64,000 nucleotides of DNA, from contig DGSO01000013.1 in NCBI GenBank assembly GCA_002393945.1, forward strand, positions 152,221 to 216,220. Reading direction: 5' to 3'. Within the stretch, counting starts at the first letter, position 1. Each line of letters begins with the position of its first letter. Source of the DNA: Bacteroidales bacterium UBA4360. Lineage in GTDB: Bacteria; Bacteroidota; Bacteroidia; Bacteroidales; UBA932. The notes under the pieces were generated by a model. That model saw only the letters and a program-made list of their open reading frames with translations, was not told the DNA's origin and made no database searches. Both the position numbers and the translations under genes were made by a program. Of the stretch, positions 36,032-44,397 are shown one piece after another.

Positions 36032-36067
36032 CAAAGATAATCATTTTCAAAAAAATTACTATATTTG
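36032..36067. promoter_or_regulatory. Divergent -7 boxes between the HAD and acyl-CoA ligase genes
   Basis: TATCTTTG on the minus strand (36039-36032) serves the HAD-aguB pair and TATATTTG on the plus strand (36060-36067) serves the ligase gene. Only 20 bases lie between the boxes, so the upstream elements must interleave. Confidence 0.6.
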
Positions 36068-36091
36068 TGGATGTACTAAACTGAAACAACT

Positions 36092-37738
36092 ATGCCTAAT
36101 TATCCGCATTATCTTAAGAGGTTGCAGGATGCAACCCGTAAATACTGGGATAAGCCCGCACTGAATACCATCGGAGGTGATTCTTTCACCTACTCACAGA
36201 TGGCCACCGACATTGCCCGCTTCCATATTATTTTCGAGAAGGCCGGCTTCAAGAAAGGCGACAAGATTGCCCTTTGCGCAAACAACGGTGCCCGCTGGGG
36301 GTTTGCTTATCTGGCAGTAAACACTTTTGAGACTGTAATAGTCCCTATCCTTGCAGATTTCACACCTGAAAGCGTCATGGGACTCGTCAACCATTCGGAT
36401 AGTATCGCGCTCTTTACCAATGCGGCACGCTGGGCCAAGATGGATCCCGAAAAGATGCCGGCACTGAAAGTGGTGTTTGATGTCGACAACTGGAAAGTTC
36501 TCCTTTGCCGTGATGCCAAAATCCAGGATGCTGTTGACAATCTGGACAAGCTCTTTGCAGAGAAATATCCCAATGGCTTCGGTCCCGACGATGTGGTATT
36601 CCCCACGGACAACTGGGATGACCTCTCCACCATCAATTACACTTCGGGCTCTACAGGAGATCCCAAGGGCGTGATGCTCACTTACAGGAACTTCAGCGCA
36701 AACGTAGATTACAGCCAGCGTAATGTTCCCGCCGGAGACAAGATGGTTTCCATGCTTCCTATGGCCCACATGTACGGCCTGGTGATTGAATTCCTCTATC
36801 CTCTGTGCAATGGAACATCCATCTACTGGATGGCAAAGGCCCCTACACCGGCAGCCCTGCTCAAGGCTTTCGCTGATGTGAAACCTTACCTTTTGATTAC
36901 CGTTCCGCTTGTAATGGAGAAGATTTACAAGAGCAAGGTAAAACCCACTCTGGACAAGCCCCTCATCAAGTTCCTTACGAAGATCCCCGGTCTTAACAAT
37001 ATTATATACAATAAGGTTAAGGACGGTCTTGTACAGGCCTTTGGCGGCAATGTCCAGGAATTCATCATGGGTGGTGCCGCCCTCAATCCTGAGGTGGAGC
37101 GCCTCTTCAAGAAGATCAAGTTCCCTTATCTGGTGGGATATGGCATGACAGAGGCCTGCCCTCTTCTTGCATACGAACACTGGACCAAGTACGTGGCCGG
37201 AAGCTGCGGAAAGGCCGTAGACGTTGCCCAGGTCCGCATCGACTCCGATGACCCTCAGCACGTTGTAGGCGAGATCCAGGCCAAGGGAGAGAATATCACT
37301 ATCGGCTATTACAAGAACCCTGAGGCAACGGCCAACGCCTTTACGGAGGATGGCTGGCTCCGTACCGGAGACCTCGGTATCATCGATGCCGATGGCAACA
37401 TCTTCATCCGCGGCCGCTCCAAGAACATGATTCTCGGCCCTTCCGGACAGAACATCTATCCCGAAGAGCTTGAAGCCGTCGTGAACAACCAGCCCTATGT
37501 GATGGAGTCTGTGGTCGTGGACCGTGGCGGCAAACTCGTCGCACTCGTCTTCCTCGATGAGCAGGCCATCGCTAAGGCACTTCTGGATCCTGAGGCAAAG
37601 GCCGAAATTCCCGAGAATATCCGCCTTGGTGCCAACCGCCAGTTCCCTTCATACAGCCAGATTGCAAAGGTTGAACTCATGGACAAGCCTTTCGAAAAGA
37701 CTCCTAAGATGTCTATCCGTCGCTTCCTTTACAAGTAA
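36092..37738 (+). CDS. AMP-forming long-chain acyl-CoA ligase
   Basis: 548-residue adenylate-forming enzyme that activates fatty acids to acyl-CoA or acyl-AMP. The P-loop-like motif is INYTSGSTGDPKGVMLTYRN; GYGMTEACPLL, GWLRTGDLGIIDADGNIFIRGRSKNMI and the C-terminal lysine region EKTPKMSIRRFLY are the other adenylation motifs. The N terminus is somewhat short compared with FadD, as in several Bacteroidota homologues. It appears to be a single-gene unit with its own promoter and a terminator-like hairpin. Confidence 0.92.
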   Translation: MPNYPHYLKRLQDATRKYWDKPALNTIGGDSFTYSQMATDIARFHIIFEKAGFKKGDKIALCANNGARWGFAYLAVNTFETVIVPILADFTPESVMGLVNHSDSIALFTNAARWAKMDPEKMPALKVVFDVDNWKVLLCRDAKIQDAVDNLDKLFAEKYPNGFGPDDVVFPTDNWDDLSTINYTSGSTGDPKGVMLTYRNFSANVDYSQRNVPAGDKMVSMLPMAHMYGLVIEFLYPLCNGTSIYWMAKAPTPAALLKAFADVKPYLLITVPLVMEKIYKSKVKPTLDKPLIKFLTKIPGLNNIIYNKVKDGLVQAFGGNVQEFIMGGAALNPEVERLFKKIKFPYLVGYGMTEACPLLAYEHWTKYVAGSCGKAVDVAQVRIDSDDPQHVVGEIQAKGENITIGYYKNPEATANAFTEDGWLRTGDLGIIDADGNIFIRGRSKNMILGPSGQNIYPEELEAVVNNQPYVMESVVVDRGGKLVALVFLDEQAIAKALLDPEAKAEIPENIRLGANRQFPSYSQIAKVELMDKPFEKTPKMSIRRFLYK

Positions 37739-37789
37739 TCTGCCAATTTGTCAGCATACAGGCCATTGGCTTAAGATTTGACTTATCAC

Positions 37790-37822
37790 AAGCCGGTTCC
37801 GTAAAAGGGGCCGGCTTATTTG
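37790..37822 (+). terminator. Probable terminator after the acyl-CoA ligase gene
   Basis: AAGCCGG (37790-37796) pairs with CCGGCTT (37811-37817) across a 14-base loop, followed by ATTT. The stem is good, the U tract weak. Confidence 0.5.
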
Positions 37823-37840
37823 ATACTAATAACAAGAGAT

Positions 37841-39841
37841 ATGGCAAATAAAGGACAGATCGGTGTAACCACCGAAAACATTTTTCCGGTAATCAAGCAG
37901 TTCCTGTATTCAGACCATGAGATTTTCCTCAGGGAACTTGTGGCGAACGCAGTTGATGCAACCCAGAAACTAAAGGCCTTGGCAGCTTCCGGCGACCTTA
38001 AAGAGGAGATTGGCGACCTGAAGGTGACAATCGGCCTTGACACAAAAGAGAATACCCTTACCATCACCGATGAAGGTATCGGCATGACGGAGGAAGAGGT
38101 GGACAAGTATATCAACCAGATTGCTTTTTCATCGGCAGGGGAGTTCTTGGAGAAGTACAAGGACCAGATCGGCAATATTATCGGCCACTTCGGCCTGGGC
38201 TTCTACAGCGCTTTCATGGTGTCAAAGAAAGTGACCATTGAGACCTTGTCCTGGAAGGAAGGCGCAAAGGCAGTCAAATGGACCTGCGACGGGTCGCCCG
38301 AATATACCATGGAGCCTTGCGAAAAGGCCTCCCGCGGCACTGTCATCACGCTTTATCTGGACGATGATTCCAAGGAGTATGCAGAGAAATCCCGCATCGA
38401 GGGCCTTCTCCAGAAGTACTGCAAGTTCATGCCCGTGCCGATTGTATTCGGTAAGGAGCAGGAGTGGAAGGATGGCAAGTACGTAGATACCGACAAGGAC
38501 AAAATCATCAACTCTGTGGAGCCTCTCTGGACAAAAGCTCCTTCAGAACTGAAGGATGAGGATTACAAGTCCTTCTACCGCACTCTGTTCCCGATGAACG
38601 AGGAACCGCTCTTCTGGATTCACCTGAACGTGGACTACCCGTTCAACCTCACCGGTATCCTGTATTTCCCCAAGCTCAAGGACCGCGTTGCCGTAGAGAG
38701 AAACAAGATTTCACTCTACTGCAACCAGATGTTCGTCACCGACCATGTCGACAACATCGTTCCGGACTTCATGACCCTTCTTCACGGTGTAATCGACTCA
38801 CCTGACATTCCTCTGAATGTGAGCCGCAGTTATCTCCAGAGCGACGCTTCGGTGAAGAAGATATCGACCTATATTACAAAGAAGGTGGCCGACCGTCTTG
38901 AAAGCATTTTCAAGGAGGAGAGGTCGCAGTTGGAAGAGAAGTGGGACAACCTCAAGCTCTTCATCGAATACGGCATGCTCTCTGACGAGAAGTTCTGCGA
39001 AAGGGCTCTCAAGTTTGCACTTCTGAAAAATGTGGACGGCAAGTATTTCAGCTTCGACGAGTATAAGGAGGCCGTAAAGGACCTGCAGACCGACAAGGAC
39101 AAGAAGCTCGTTTACCTTTACGCAACCAAGGCCGATGACCAGTATGCCTACATCCAAGCTGCAAAGGACAAGGGCTATGATGTCCTCCTCATGGACTGCG
39201 AGCTTGACGCCCACTACGTAAACCTCCTTGAGCAGAAGCTCACTGATACCCGTTTCGCACGTGTAGACTCCGATGCAATAGACAATCTTATCCCCAAGGA
39301 AGACAGGATAAAGCCTGAAATGAAGGAAGATGAGAGGTATGACCTCGAGAATCTCTTCAAGGCCGTCCTGCCCGCCGGAAACGACTATTACGTGGTAGGG
39401 GAGAACCTTGGCGCTTCATCGGCCCCGATTCTGATTACCCAGAATGAGTTCATGCGCCGTTACCGCGAAATGAGCGCCCTTGGCGGCGGAATGAACTTCT
39501 ACGGTTCAATGCCTGAGAGCTACAACATCACAGTCAACATGGAGAATCCTCTGGTCTCCAAGATTTGGGAAGCCAAGCTTGCCGATGTCGCCCCCCAGGC
39601 CGAACTGCCCGCAGAAGCCCCTGCAGATGCGTCGGATGAGGAAAAGACCAAAGCCCGCGAGGCCCGTGAGGCCGTGCGCAAAGCCCATCGTGCCGATGTT
39701 GAATCCTTCGCTTCCGGCAACGAAATCCTTCACCAGATTGTGGATCTCGCGCTTCTTGGCAACGGTATGCTGAAGGGAAAAGCCCTTGCCGATTTCATCG
39801 CCCGAAGCCAGAAAGTGGTCCAGGACGCTTACCTGAAGTAA
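37841..39841 (+). CDS. htpG: Hsp90-family chaperone HtpG
   Basis: 666-residue ATP-dependent chaperone. The GHKL ATPase motifs are FLRELVANAVDATQKL, ITDEGIGMTEEE and IGHFGLGFYSAFMV; the middle domain has YCNQMFVTDHVDNIVPDFM and VSRSYLQSDASVKKI with the conserved arginine. The C-terminal domain contains an Ala/Glu-rich segment (AEAPADASDEEKTKAREAREAVRK). ATG 37841 starts MANKGQIGVTTENIF, the family beginning; an upstream in-frame extension of seven codons is not supported. Confidence 0.96.
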   Translation: MANKGQIGVTTENIFPVIKQFLYSDHEIFLRELVANAVDATQKLKALAASGDLKEEIGDLKVTIGLDTKENTLTITDEGIGMTEEEVDKYINQIAFSSAGEFLEKYKDQIGNIIGHFGLGFYSAFMVSKKVTIETLSWKEGAKAVKWTCDGSPEYTMEPCEKASRGTVITLYLDDDSKEYAEKSRIEGLLQKYCKFMPVPIVFGKEQEWKDGKYVDTDKDKIINSVEPLWTKAPSELKDEDYKSFYRTLFPMNEEPLFWIHLNVDYPFNLTGILYFPKLKDRVAVERNKISLYCNQMFVTDHVDNIVPDFMTLLHGVIDSPDIPLNVSRSYLQSDASVKKISTYITKKVADRLESIFKEERSQLEEKWDNLKLFIEYGMLSDEKFCERALKFALLKNVDGKYFSFDEYKEAVKDLQTDKDKKLVYLYATKADDQYAYIQAAKDKGYDVLLMDCELDAHYVNLLEQKLTDTRFARVDSDAIDNLIPKEDRIKPEMKEDERYDLENLFKAVLPAGNDYYVVGENLGASSAPILITQNEFMRRYREMSALGGGMNFYGSMPESYNITVNMENPLVSKIWEAKLADVAPQAELPAEAPADASDEEKTKAREAREAVRKAHRADVESFASGNEILHQIVDLALLGNGMLKGKALADFIARSQKVVQDAYLK

Positions 39842-39847
39842 AATGAT

Positions 39848-39874
39848 AAGGGTTGGCATTTGTTGCCAACCCTT
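39848..39874. terminator. Bidirectional terminator between htpG and folE
   Basis: AAGGGTTGGCA (39848-39858) and TGCCAACCCTT (39864-39874) pair perfectly across a five-base loop; the two convergent genes end on either side. Confidence 0.8.
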
Positions 39875-39881
39875 TATTCAT

Positions 39882-40472
39882 TTATCGGCCTATCAGTTCA
39901 AGAAATTCGTTTCTTGTTTTCTGGCTTTTGAGGAAAATGCCCGAGAAAGCACTTGTAGTTGTGACGGCGTTGGATTTCTGCACTCCGCGCATGGACATGC
40001 AGGTGTGCATGGCTTCGATTACTACTGCTACGCCAAGAGGGTGGAGCGAGTTCTGGATGCAGTCGCGGATCTGCTCGGTGAGGCGTTCCTGGACCTGAAG
40101 CCTGCGTGCGTAGGTTTCCACAACGCGTGCGATTTTTGAGAGTCCGGTAATTTCTCCATTGGGTATATATGCAACATGGACTTTGCCGATGAAGGGGAGC
40201 ATGTGGTGCTCGCAAAGTGAGAACAGTTCGATGTCCTTGACAATGACCATGTGATTGTAGGGCTCGTTGAATACGGCGCTCTTGACTATGGCCTCTCCGT
40301 CCTGAAAATAGCCTTGTGTGAGGAACTGCCATGCCTTTGCCACCCTTTCAGGCGTTTTGACCAGGCCTTCTCTCTCCGGGTCTTCACCCAGCAATTCAAG
40401 TATGGCTTTTACGTGCTTCTGGAGCTCTTTTGTGGTCTCTTCGTCGTATTGCTCTATCTTTTTATATGCCAT
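39882..40472 (-). CDS. folE: GTP cyclohydrolase I
   Basis: 196-residue first enzyme of tetrahydrofolate/pterin synthesis, converting GTP to dihydroneopterin triphosphate. The zinc and active-site residues are in [22 protein letters not shown], with [36 protein letters not shown] and TTTSAFSG downstream. The length fits the family. A TAATTTTG box at 40520-40513 (minus strand) lies about 40 bases upstream. It converges on htpG. Confidence 0.96.
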   Translation of the reverse strand: MAYKKIEQYDEETTKELQKHVKAILELLGEDPEREGLVKTPERVAKAWQFLTQGYFQDGEAIVKSAVFNEPYNHMVIVKDIELFSLCEHHMLPFIGKVHVAYIPNGEITGLSKIARVVETYARRLQVQERLTEQIRDCIQNSLHPLGVAVVIEAMHTCMSMRGVQKSNAVTTTSAFSGIFLKSQKTRNEFLELIGR

Positions 40473-40512
40473 GGCCTGTATTTTGTTGCAAGTGTTCGAA
40501 AGTTTTGGGATG

Positions 40513-40560
40513 CAAAATTAGTGAAAAATATTCATTATATCATTTTTTTATCTATCTTTG
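40513..40560. promoter_or_regulatory. Divergent -7 boxes between folE and the DUF2795 gene
   Basis: TAATTTTG on the minus strand (40520-40513) for folE and TATCTTTG on the plus strand (40553-40560) for the small acidic protein gene. A 62-base leader follows the latter. Confidence 0.65.
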
Positions 40561-40622
40561 CAGCCCCAAACGGATTACGTTTGACTTAATGTACTGATTA
40601 TTAACTATAAAACACACGATAT

Positions 40623-40844
40623 ATGTTTTGGACACTTGAACTTGCCAGCAGCCTTGACGATGCCCCCTGGCCTGCAACCAAAGACGAACTCATCGACTAC
40701 GCCACCCGCACCTGCGCCCCCGAGGAAGTAATCGAGAACCTCGAGGAGCTCGACGACGACACCGAAATCTACGAATCCATCGAAGACATTTGGCCCGATT
40801 ATCCCACGAAGGAGGACTTTATGTGGAATGAGGAAGAGTACTAA
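40623..40844 (+). CDS. Small acidic DUF2795 protein
   Basis: 73-residue highly acidic protein beginning MFWTLELASSLDDAPWPATKDELIDYATR and ending in DIWPDYPTKEDFMWNEEEY. It matches the short DUF2795 proteins that are conserved across Bacteroidota; the function is unknown. ELASYLEDAPWPATK-like N termini suggest a small helical fold. It has its own promoter, an AT-rich ribosome-binding leader and a strong terminator, and codon use typical of a well expressed gene. Confidence 0.88.
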   Translation: MFWTLELASSLDDAPWPATKDELIDYATRTCAPEEVIENLEELDDDTEIYESIEDIWPDYPTKEDFMWNEEEY

Positions 40845-40874
40845 TTGTAAATCATTAATTTATAAAGTATTATA

Positions 40875-40904
40875 GAAACGATCCGGCAAGTACCGGATCG
40901 TTTC
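40875..40904. terminator. Terminator after the DUF2795 gene
   Basis: GAAACGATCCGG and CCGGATCGTTTC form a perfect 12-pair stem with loop CAAGTA, followed by TTATTATTG. It also lies 10 bases past the end of the convergent gene at 40915. Confidence 0.85.
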
Positions 40905-40914
40905 TTATTATTGC

Positions 40915-42231
40915 CTACTTATGCCACATATTCTTGAGCTGCCAATAGGAATACTTTGGTCCGGAACTATAGTGGCTATAGGATGGCGTTGATTCTTCGG
41001 CCATGATTATTTGGGGATTGATCACTTTCTCCAGATCCTCCTCATCCAGGACTTCCTCAGCATCATCAATGAGAGGATCAATAAAATCGGCCTTCGTTTT
41101 CATCCAGGCAATTTTGCCAATCATTTTCTCATCTTCAGAGAGTCCTTGTCTCTCAAGATAGGCTTCAAATGCGGTGATATATTCTCGGATTATTCTGGCA
41201 ATCCGCCATCGGTCGGCCTCGAAAAGAAGTTCATGGACTTTTTCCAATTCAGCTTCCTTGAGGGCTAGGCGCCGCTTTCTTTCTTCCTCTTCGCGGCGTT
41301 TCCGTTCTTCTTCCAGTCGCCTTCGCTCCTCTTCTAATTTCCGTCGACGTTCCATTTCATCACGTTCATCAGCAATCCCTTCCAGGACTTCGATAATATG
41401 CTGGATCTTATCCTCCAGTCTCGTGTTCTTAGTATCTTGGGCCGCACACAAATCATAGGAAGAGCCGCAGTGGTGGCCATATCTGTCACATTCAAATCTC
41501 AATATGCCGCTTCCTACGGTACGATTTCGGTCTTTTGTCCCGTCAGCATTCGTCGCCTGGCGGTATATTTCTCTCAGAAAGATTTGGATTTCGTGGCCGC
41601 GTACGATAATGAATGTAGTACATTCCGGACGGTACAGGCTCTTATCCTTGACTATTTTCAGATCATATCCTTTGGCCTTGGCCGCCTTGATGAGGGTGGC
41701 ATAGATGCGGAGAGCCCTGTTCTCCTGATCTTGTGATACTCGCAAGGAGAGCCATTTATCTGCTTTGCATTTAAAAGGATTCTTGGCATTCCATGGATTA
41801 TTGTCGCGGAAATTCTTCTCGCGCAGTTTTGCTTTCGTGTCCAGAATAATCGGGTCTTTTGCATATAGGACATCCGGTACCCGATAGATGGGGGAGATTT
41901 CATTATCTTCTAAAGGCAGTTCCCGGGGCGGATACTTTCCGCTTGGATTTTTCTTAGTTTCCGTTTTCTTCGGTCGTACCGAGAAATACTTTTTGATGAT
42001 GTATTCATCAGTATTAATCAAGACTGAATCATTCATTGTCTCGGACAAAGCAGTCCTCTGTGTTGGCTTCCCGAACTTCAAAGCACTCCAATATCCGCTG
42101 GAGGGCCGAGGAATGTCGAATTTATCGCAGATGGCTTTCAACTCAACTTGCTTAAGACCAAGGGTTTGTTCGGTTTTTCCAATACCATCGGTCCAGATCA
42201 TGTCGTAAATCTGTTTCCTTGTCAGTTCCAT
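40915..42231 (-). CDS. Uncharacterised protein with N-terminal HTH-like domain and coiled coil
   Basis: 438 residues, no recognised enzyme motif. The first 55 residues, LTRKQIYDMIWTDGIGKTEQ...KAICDKFDIPRPSSGYWSALKFGK, resemble an HTH-type domain found at the start of many hypothetical proteins (pattern TREELYxLVW...IPxPxxGYWAK). The middle (about 150-260) has RVSQDQENRALRIYATLIKAAKAKGYDL and HEIQIFLREIYRQ, possibly a mixed alpha/beta domain. Residues of about 290-330 form a highly charged Arg/Glu coiled coil. It lies three bases after the excisionase-like gene, so both are probably one transcript. It looks AT-richer than its neighbours, which suggests acquisition by transfer. Function unknown. 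Confidence 0.75.
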   Translation of the reverse strand: MELTRKQIYDMIWTDGIGKTEQTLGLKQVELKAICDKFDIPRPSSGYWSALKFGKPTQRTALSETMNDSVLINTDEYIIKKYFSVRPKKTETKKNPSGKYPPRELPLEDNEISPIYRVPDVLYAKDPIILDTKAKLREKNFRDNNPWNAKNPFKCKADKWLSLRVSQDQENRALRIYATLIKAAKAKGYDLKIVKDKSLYRPECTTFIIVRGHEIQIFLREIYRQATNADGTKDRNRTVGSGILRFECDRYGHHCGSSYDLCAAQDTKNTRLEDKIQHIIEVLEGIADERDEMERRRKLEEERRRLEEERKRREEEERKRRLALKEAELEKVHELLFEADRWRIARIIREYITAFEAYLERQGLSEDEKMIGKIAWMKTKADFIDPLIDDAEEVLDEEDLEKVINPQIIMAEESTPSYSHYSSGPKYSYWQLKNMWHK

Positions 42232-42233
42232 GG

Positions 42234-42566
42234 CTATCTTCGATAATAACGGGAGTATGAAACGGGGTTAACTTTTGATTCTTCAACCCATCTGATCAAT
42301 TCATCCTCAAAGAAGTAGATGTTATGTCCCCGTTTGTAATGGGGAATTTCCCTGTTGTTGACAAATCGTTGTACAGTGCCGACTTTCATCTGAAGGATCT
42401 CCGCCGCACGTTCAATCAGGATAGGCCGATGCTTGTCGGCTCCCAGTCCCAATTGTTTTTCAATATGGTCCAGGGCCGCACGCATTTCTGAAACTTCTTC
42501 GATAAGATAGTTTACCGCTTTTGGAACAGAACTCATTGTGAGCTCCTCTTTTATGACTTCTTCCAT
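42234..42566 (-). CDS. Excisionase/MerR-like helix-turn-helix protein
   Basis: 110-residue DNA-binding protein. The N terminus forms a helix or coiled coil (NYLIEEVSEMRAALDHIEKQLGL); the winged HTH is IERAAEILQMKVGTVQRFVNNREIPHYKRGHNIYFFEDELIRWVEE, the pattern of excisionase-family proteins on Bacteroidota mobile elements. An internal ATG at codon 11 (MSSVPKAV) is an alternative start. It is divergent from the ATPase gene and faces a 47-base inverted repeat at 42585-42631, which could be its operator. No integrase is in the window. Confidence 0.82.
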   Translation of the reverse strand: MEEVIKEELTMSSVPKAVNYLIEEVSEMRAALDHIEKQLGLGADKHRPILIERAAEILQMKVGTVQRFVNNREIPHYKRGHNIYFFEDELIRWVEESKVNPVSYSRYYRR

Positions 42567-42584
42567 AAAATAAATAATTAATAT

Positions 42585-42631
42585 TATTTTCCGCTAAATC
42601 TACAAAAAATTTCGAGATTTAGCAGAAAATA
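42585..42631. repeat. Inverted repeat in the divergent HTH/ATPase promoter region
   Basis: GCTAAATCT (42593-42601) pairs with AGATTTAGC (42615-42623) around ACAAAAAATTTCG. After one mismatch the pairing continues outward as TATTTTC/GAAAATA, giving 16 of 17 pairs. It lies 25 bases before the ATPase start. A diverged version lies just after the ATPase stop at 44095-44127. Confidence 0.85.
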
Positions 42632-42655
42632 TTTAACTTGCACAATAAAAGCGAT

Positions 42656-44083
42656 ATGACTATGCTTATTGGCAGAAAAGAAGAACTCAAGGAACTCAGT
42701 GAAGCGTTCAAGTCGGAATACTCCGAATTTGTGGCGGTGTACGGTCGCCGCCGTGTGGGCAAGACTTTCCTCGTGAGGGAGGCATTCAATTATGAATTCA
42801 CCTTCCAGCATACCGGCGTAGCGAAGGAAAAGATTGCCGGCCAGCTAGCCGCATTCCGCACTTCACTGACCGACTACGGCTACAAGGATTGTCCGGGATT
42901 TGCCAGCTGGCACGATGCCTTCAATGCCCTGAAGATTGTCATCAAGTCCAGCCGGAAGAAAAAGAAGGTGATTTTCATTGACGAGATTTCTTGGATGGAT
43001 ACGCCCAAGTCAAATTTTGTTTCTGCCCTTGAGCATTTCTGGAACAGCTGGTGCAGTGCTCGCAAGGACGTTCTGCTGATTATCTGCGCTTCCGCCACGT
43101 CCTGGATTATCAACAAGGTCATCAGGGACCGGGGAGGACTCCACAACCGTGTGAGCACTCAGATCTTTCTGATGCCATTCACGCTGAAAGAGTGCGAGGA
43201 GTACCTGCAGAGCCGGAATATCCGTATCAACCGGTATCAGATTCTCACGCTATATATGGTGATGGGAGGACCGGCGTACTATTGGAGCCTGCTACAGCGT
43301 GGAAAGTCTGCTGCTCAGAACATCGACAATCTCTTCTTTGCAGAGAACGGGAAACTGCGTGGAGAGTACAATGCTCTGTACGAATCTTTGTTCAAGAATC
43401 CGGACCGCTATATCAAGATAGTGGAAGCTTTGGGAGACAAGGCCAGAGGACTCACGCGTCAGCAACTTATTGATGACTACGGATTGGAAAACAACGGTGT
43501 CCTCACCACCTGCCTGGAAGAACTGGAGCAGTGTGGGTTTATCCGCAAGTATGCCGCAATCGGCAAGGAGAAGAAGGATGCACTTTTCCAACTTATCGAC
43601 AACTACACGCTCTTCTATTTCAAGTTCATCAGAGAGTCCGGCGGTGATCCGGCTTTCTGGAGTCATTCCCTCAATTCAGGCGTACAGCGAGCCTGGTCCG
43701 GCCTGGCCTTTGAGCGGGTATGCCTGCAGCACGTGGGGCAGATCAAAACTGCGCTGGGCATTGCGGGCGTGATGACCATACAATGCGCCTGGCGTTCCGA
43801 CCAGAAGAATCTGGGACCGGGAGAGAGGGGAGCACAGATTGATCTTCTAATCGACCGCAGGGACGATACCATCAACATCTGCGAGATGAAGTGGGCGTCT
43901 GAGCCATACGTCATCGACAAGGATTACGATGAGAAACTCCGGAACAAGGTTGCAGCCTTCATCCGTGAGACCAGAACAAGGAAGTCCATACTCATATCAA
44001 TGGTTACCTCCTACGGCGTGAAGGAGAATATGTACTCCGATGCTATACAGTCTCAGGTTGTGCTGGACGATCTCTTTTTGTGA
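42656..44083 (+). CDS. AAA-type ATPase with C-terminal DUF234/PD-(D/E)xK-like domain
   Basis: 475-residue protein of the archaeal-type ATPase_2/DUF234 family that is abundant in Bacteroidales. Walker A is GRRRVGKT (30-37), Walker B KKVIFIDEISWMD, followed by a sensor-like ICASATSWI. A winged-helix segment (RQQLIDDYGLENNGVLTTCLEELEQCGFI) leads to the C-terminal domain. There AQIDLLIDRRDDTINICEMKW matches the D...ExK arrangement of PD-(D/E)xK nucleases. ATG 42656 is chosen; a TTG six codons upstream and an ATG two codons downstream are alternatives. The biological role of the family is not established. The gene stands alone between two related inverted repeats. Confidence 0.88.
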   Translation: MTMLIGRKEELKELSEAFKSEYSEFVAVYGRRRVGKTFLVREAFNYEFTFQHTGVAKEKIAGQLAAFRTSLTDYGYKDCPGFASWHDAFNALKIVIKSSRKKKKVIFIDEISWMDTPKSNFVSALEHFWNSWCSARKDVLLIICASATSWIINKVIRDRGGLHNRVSTQIFLMPFTLKECEEYLQSRNIRINRYQILTLYMVMGGPAYYWSLLQRGKSAAQNIDNLFFAENGKLRGEYNALYESLFKNPDRYIKIVEALGDKARGLTRQQLIDDYGLENNGVLTTCLEELEQCGFIRKYAAIGKEKKDALFQLIDNYTLFYFKFIRESGGDPAFWSHSLNSGVQRAWSGLAFERVCLQHVGQIKTALGIAGVMTIQCAWRSDQKNLGPGERGAQIDLLIDRRDDTINICEMKWASEPYVIDKDYDEKLRNKVAAFIRETRTRKSILISMVTSYGVKENMYSDAIQSQVVLDDLFL

Positions 44084-44094
44084 AGATTATTATC

Positions 44095-44127
44095 TGCTAA
44101 AAGTCCACAAAAAATCGGGATTCAGCA
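44095..44127. repeat. Diverged copy of the ATPase-flanking inverted repeat
   Basis: TGCTAAAAGTCC, a loop ACAAAAAATC, and GGGATTCAGCA, starting 12 bases after the ATPase stop. Aligned with 42593-42623 it keeps GCTAAA, ACAAAAAAT, CG, GAT and AGC, but its arms pair imperfectly. Confidence 0.6.
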
Positions 44128-44397
44128 AAGGATTGAAAAAACGCTGCTGGTATTTGGATTACCGGTATTCCAACTCATTCTCAGGTAGCGAGAAGGATGG
44201 CTTTAACGTCCTCTTTGTATTTTCGGGAGACCGGGATGAACTGCCCGCGACTGGTAGGGTGTTCAGTCGAAGGGGGAACGAGGCTTTTGGAGGCAAAGCC
44301 CTTTCTCCGGGCACAAAGCATACGGAGTGACGTCAGCCCCCACCTCCCTGTTCCAATCTGCTACTTTGTTCACCGGCATTCTCTTCTACTCTACGTT
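44128..44397. other. Stretch without a convincing gene
   Basis: Short open frames run through here on the plus strand, but none has a ribosome-binding site, promoter or recognisable domain. Small structures are visible, for example GGCTTT/AAAGCC around TGGAGGC at 44283-44301. It could be decayed mobile DNA or an RNA-producing segment; nothing in the sequence settles this. Confidence 0.5.

Noticed and set aside
44040..44330. Small plus-strand frame after the ATPase gene
   Set aside because: It starts inside the ATPase gene in another frame and resembles no protein I know.
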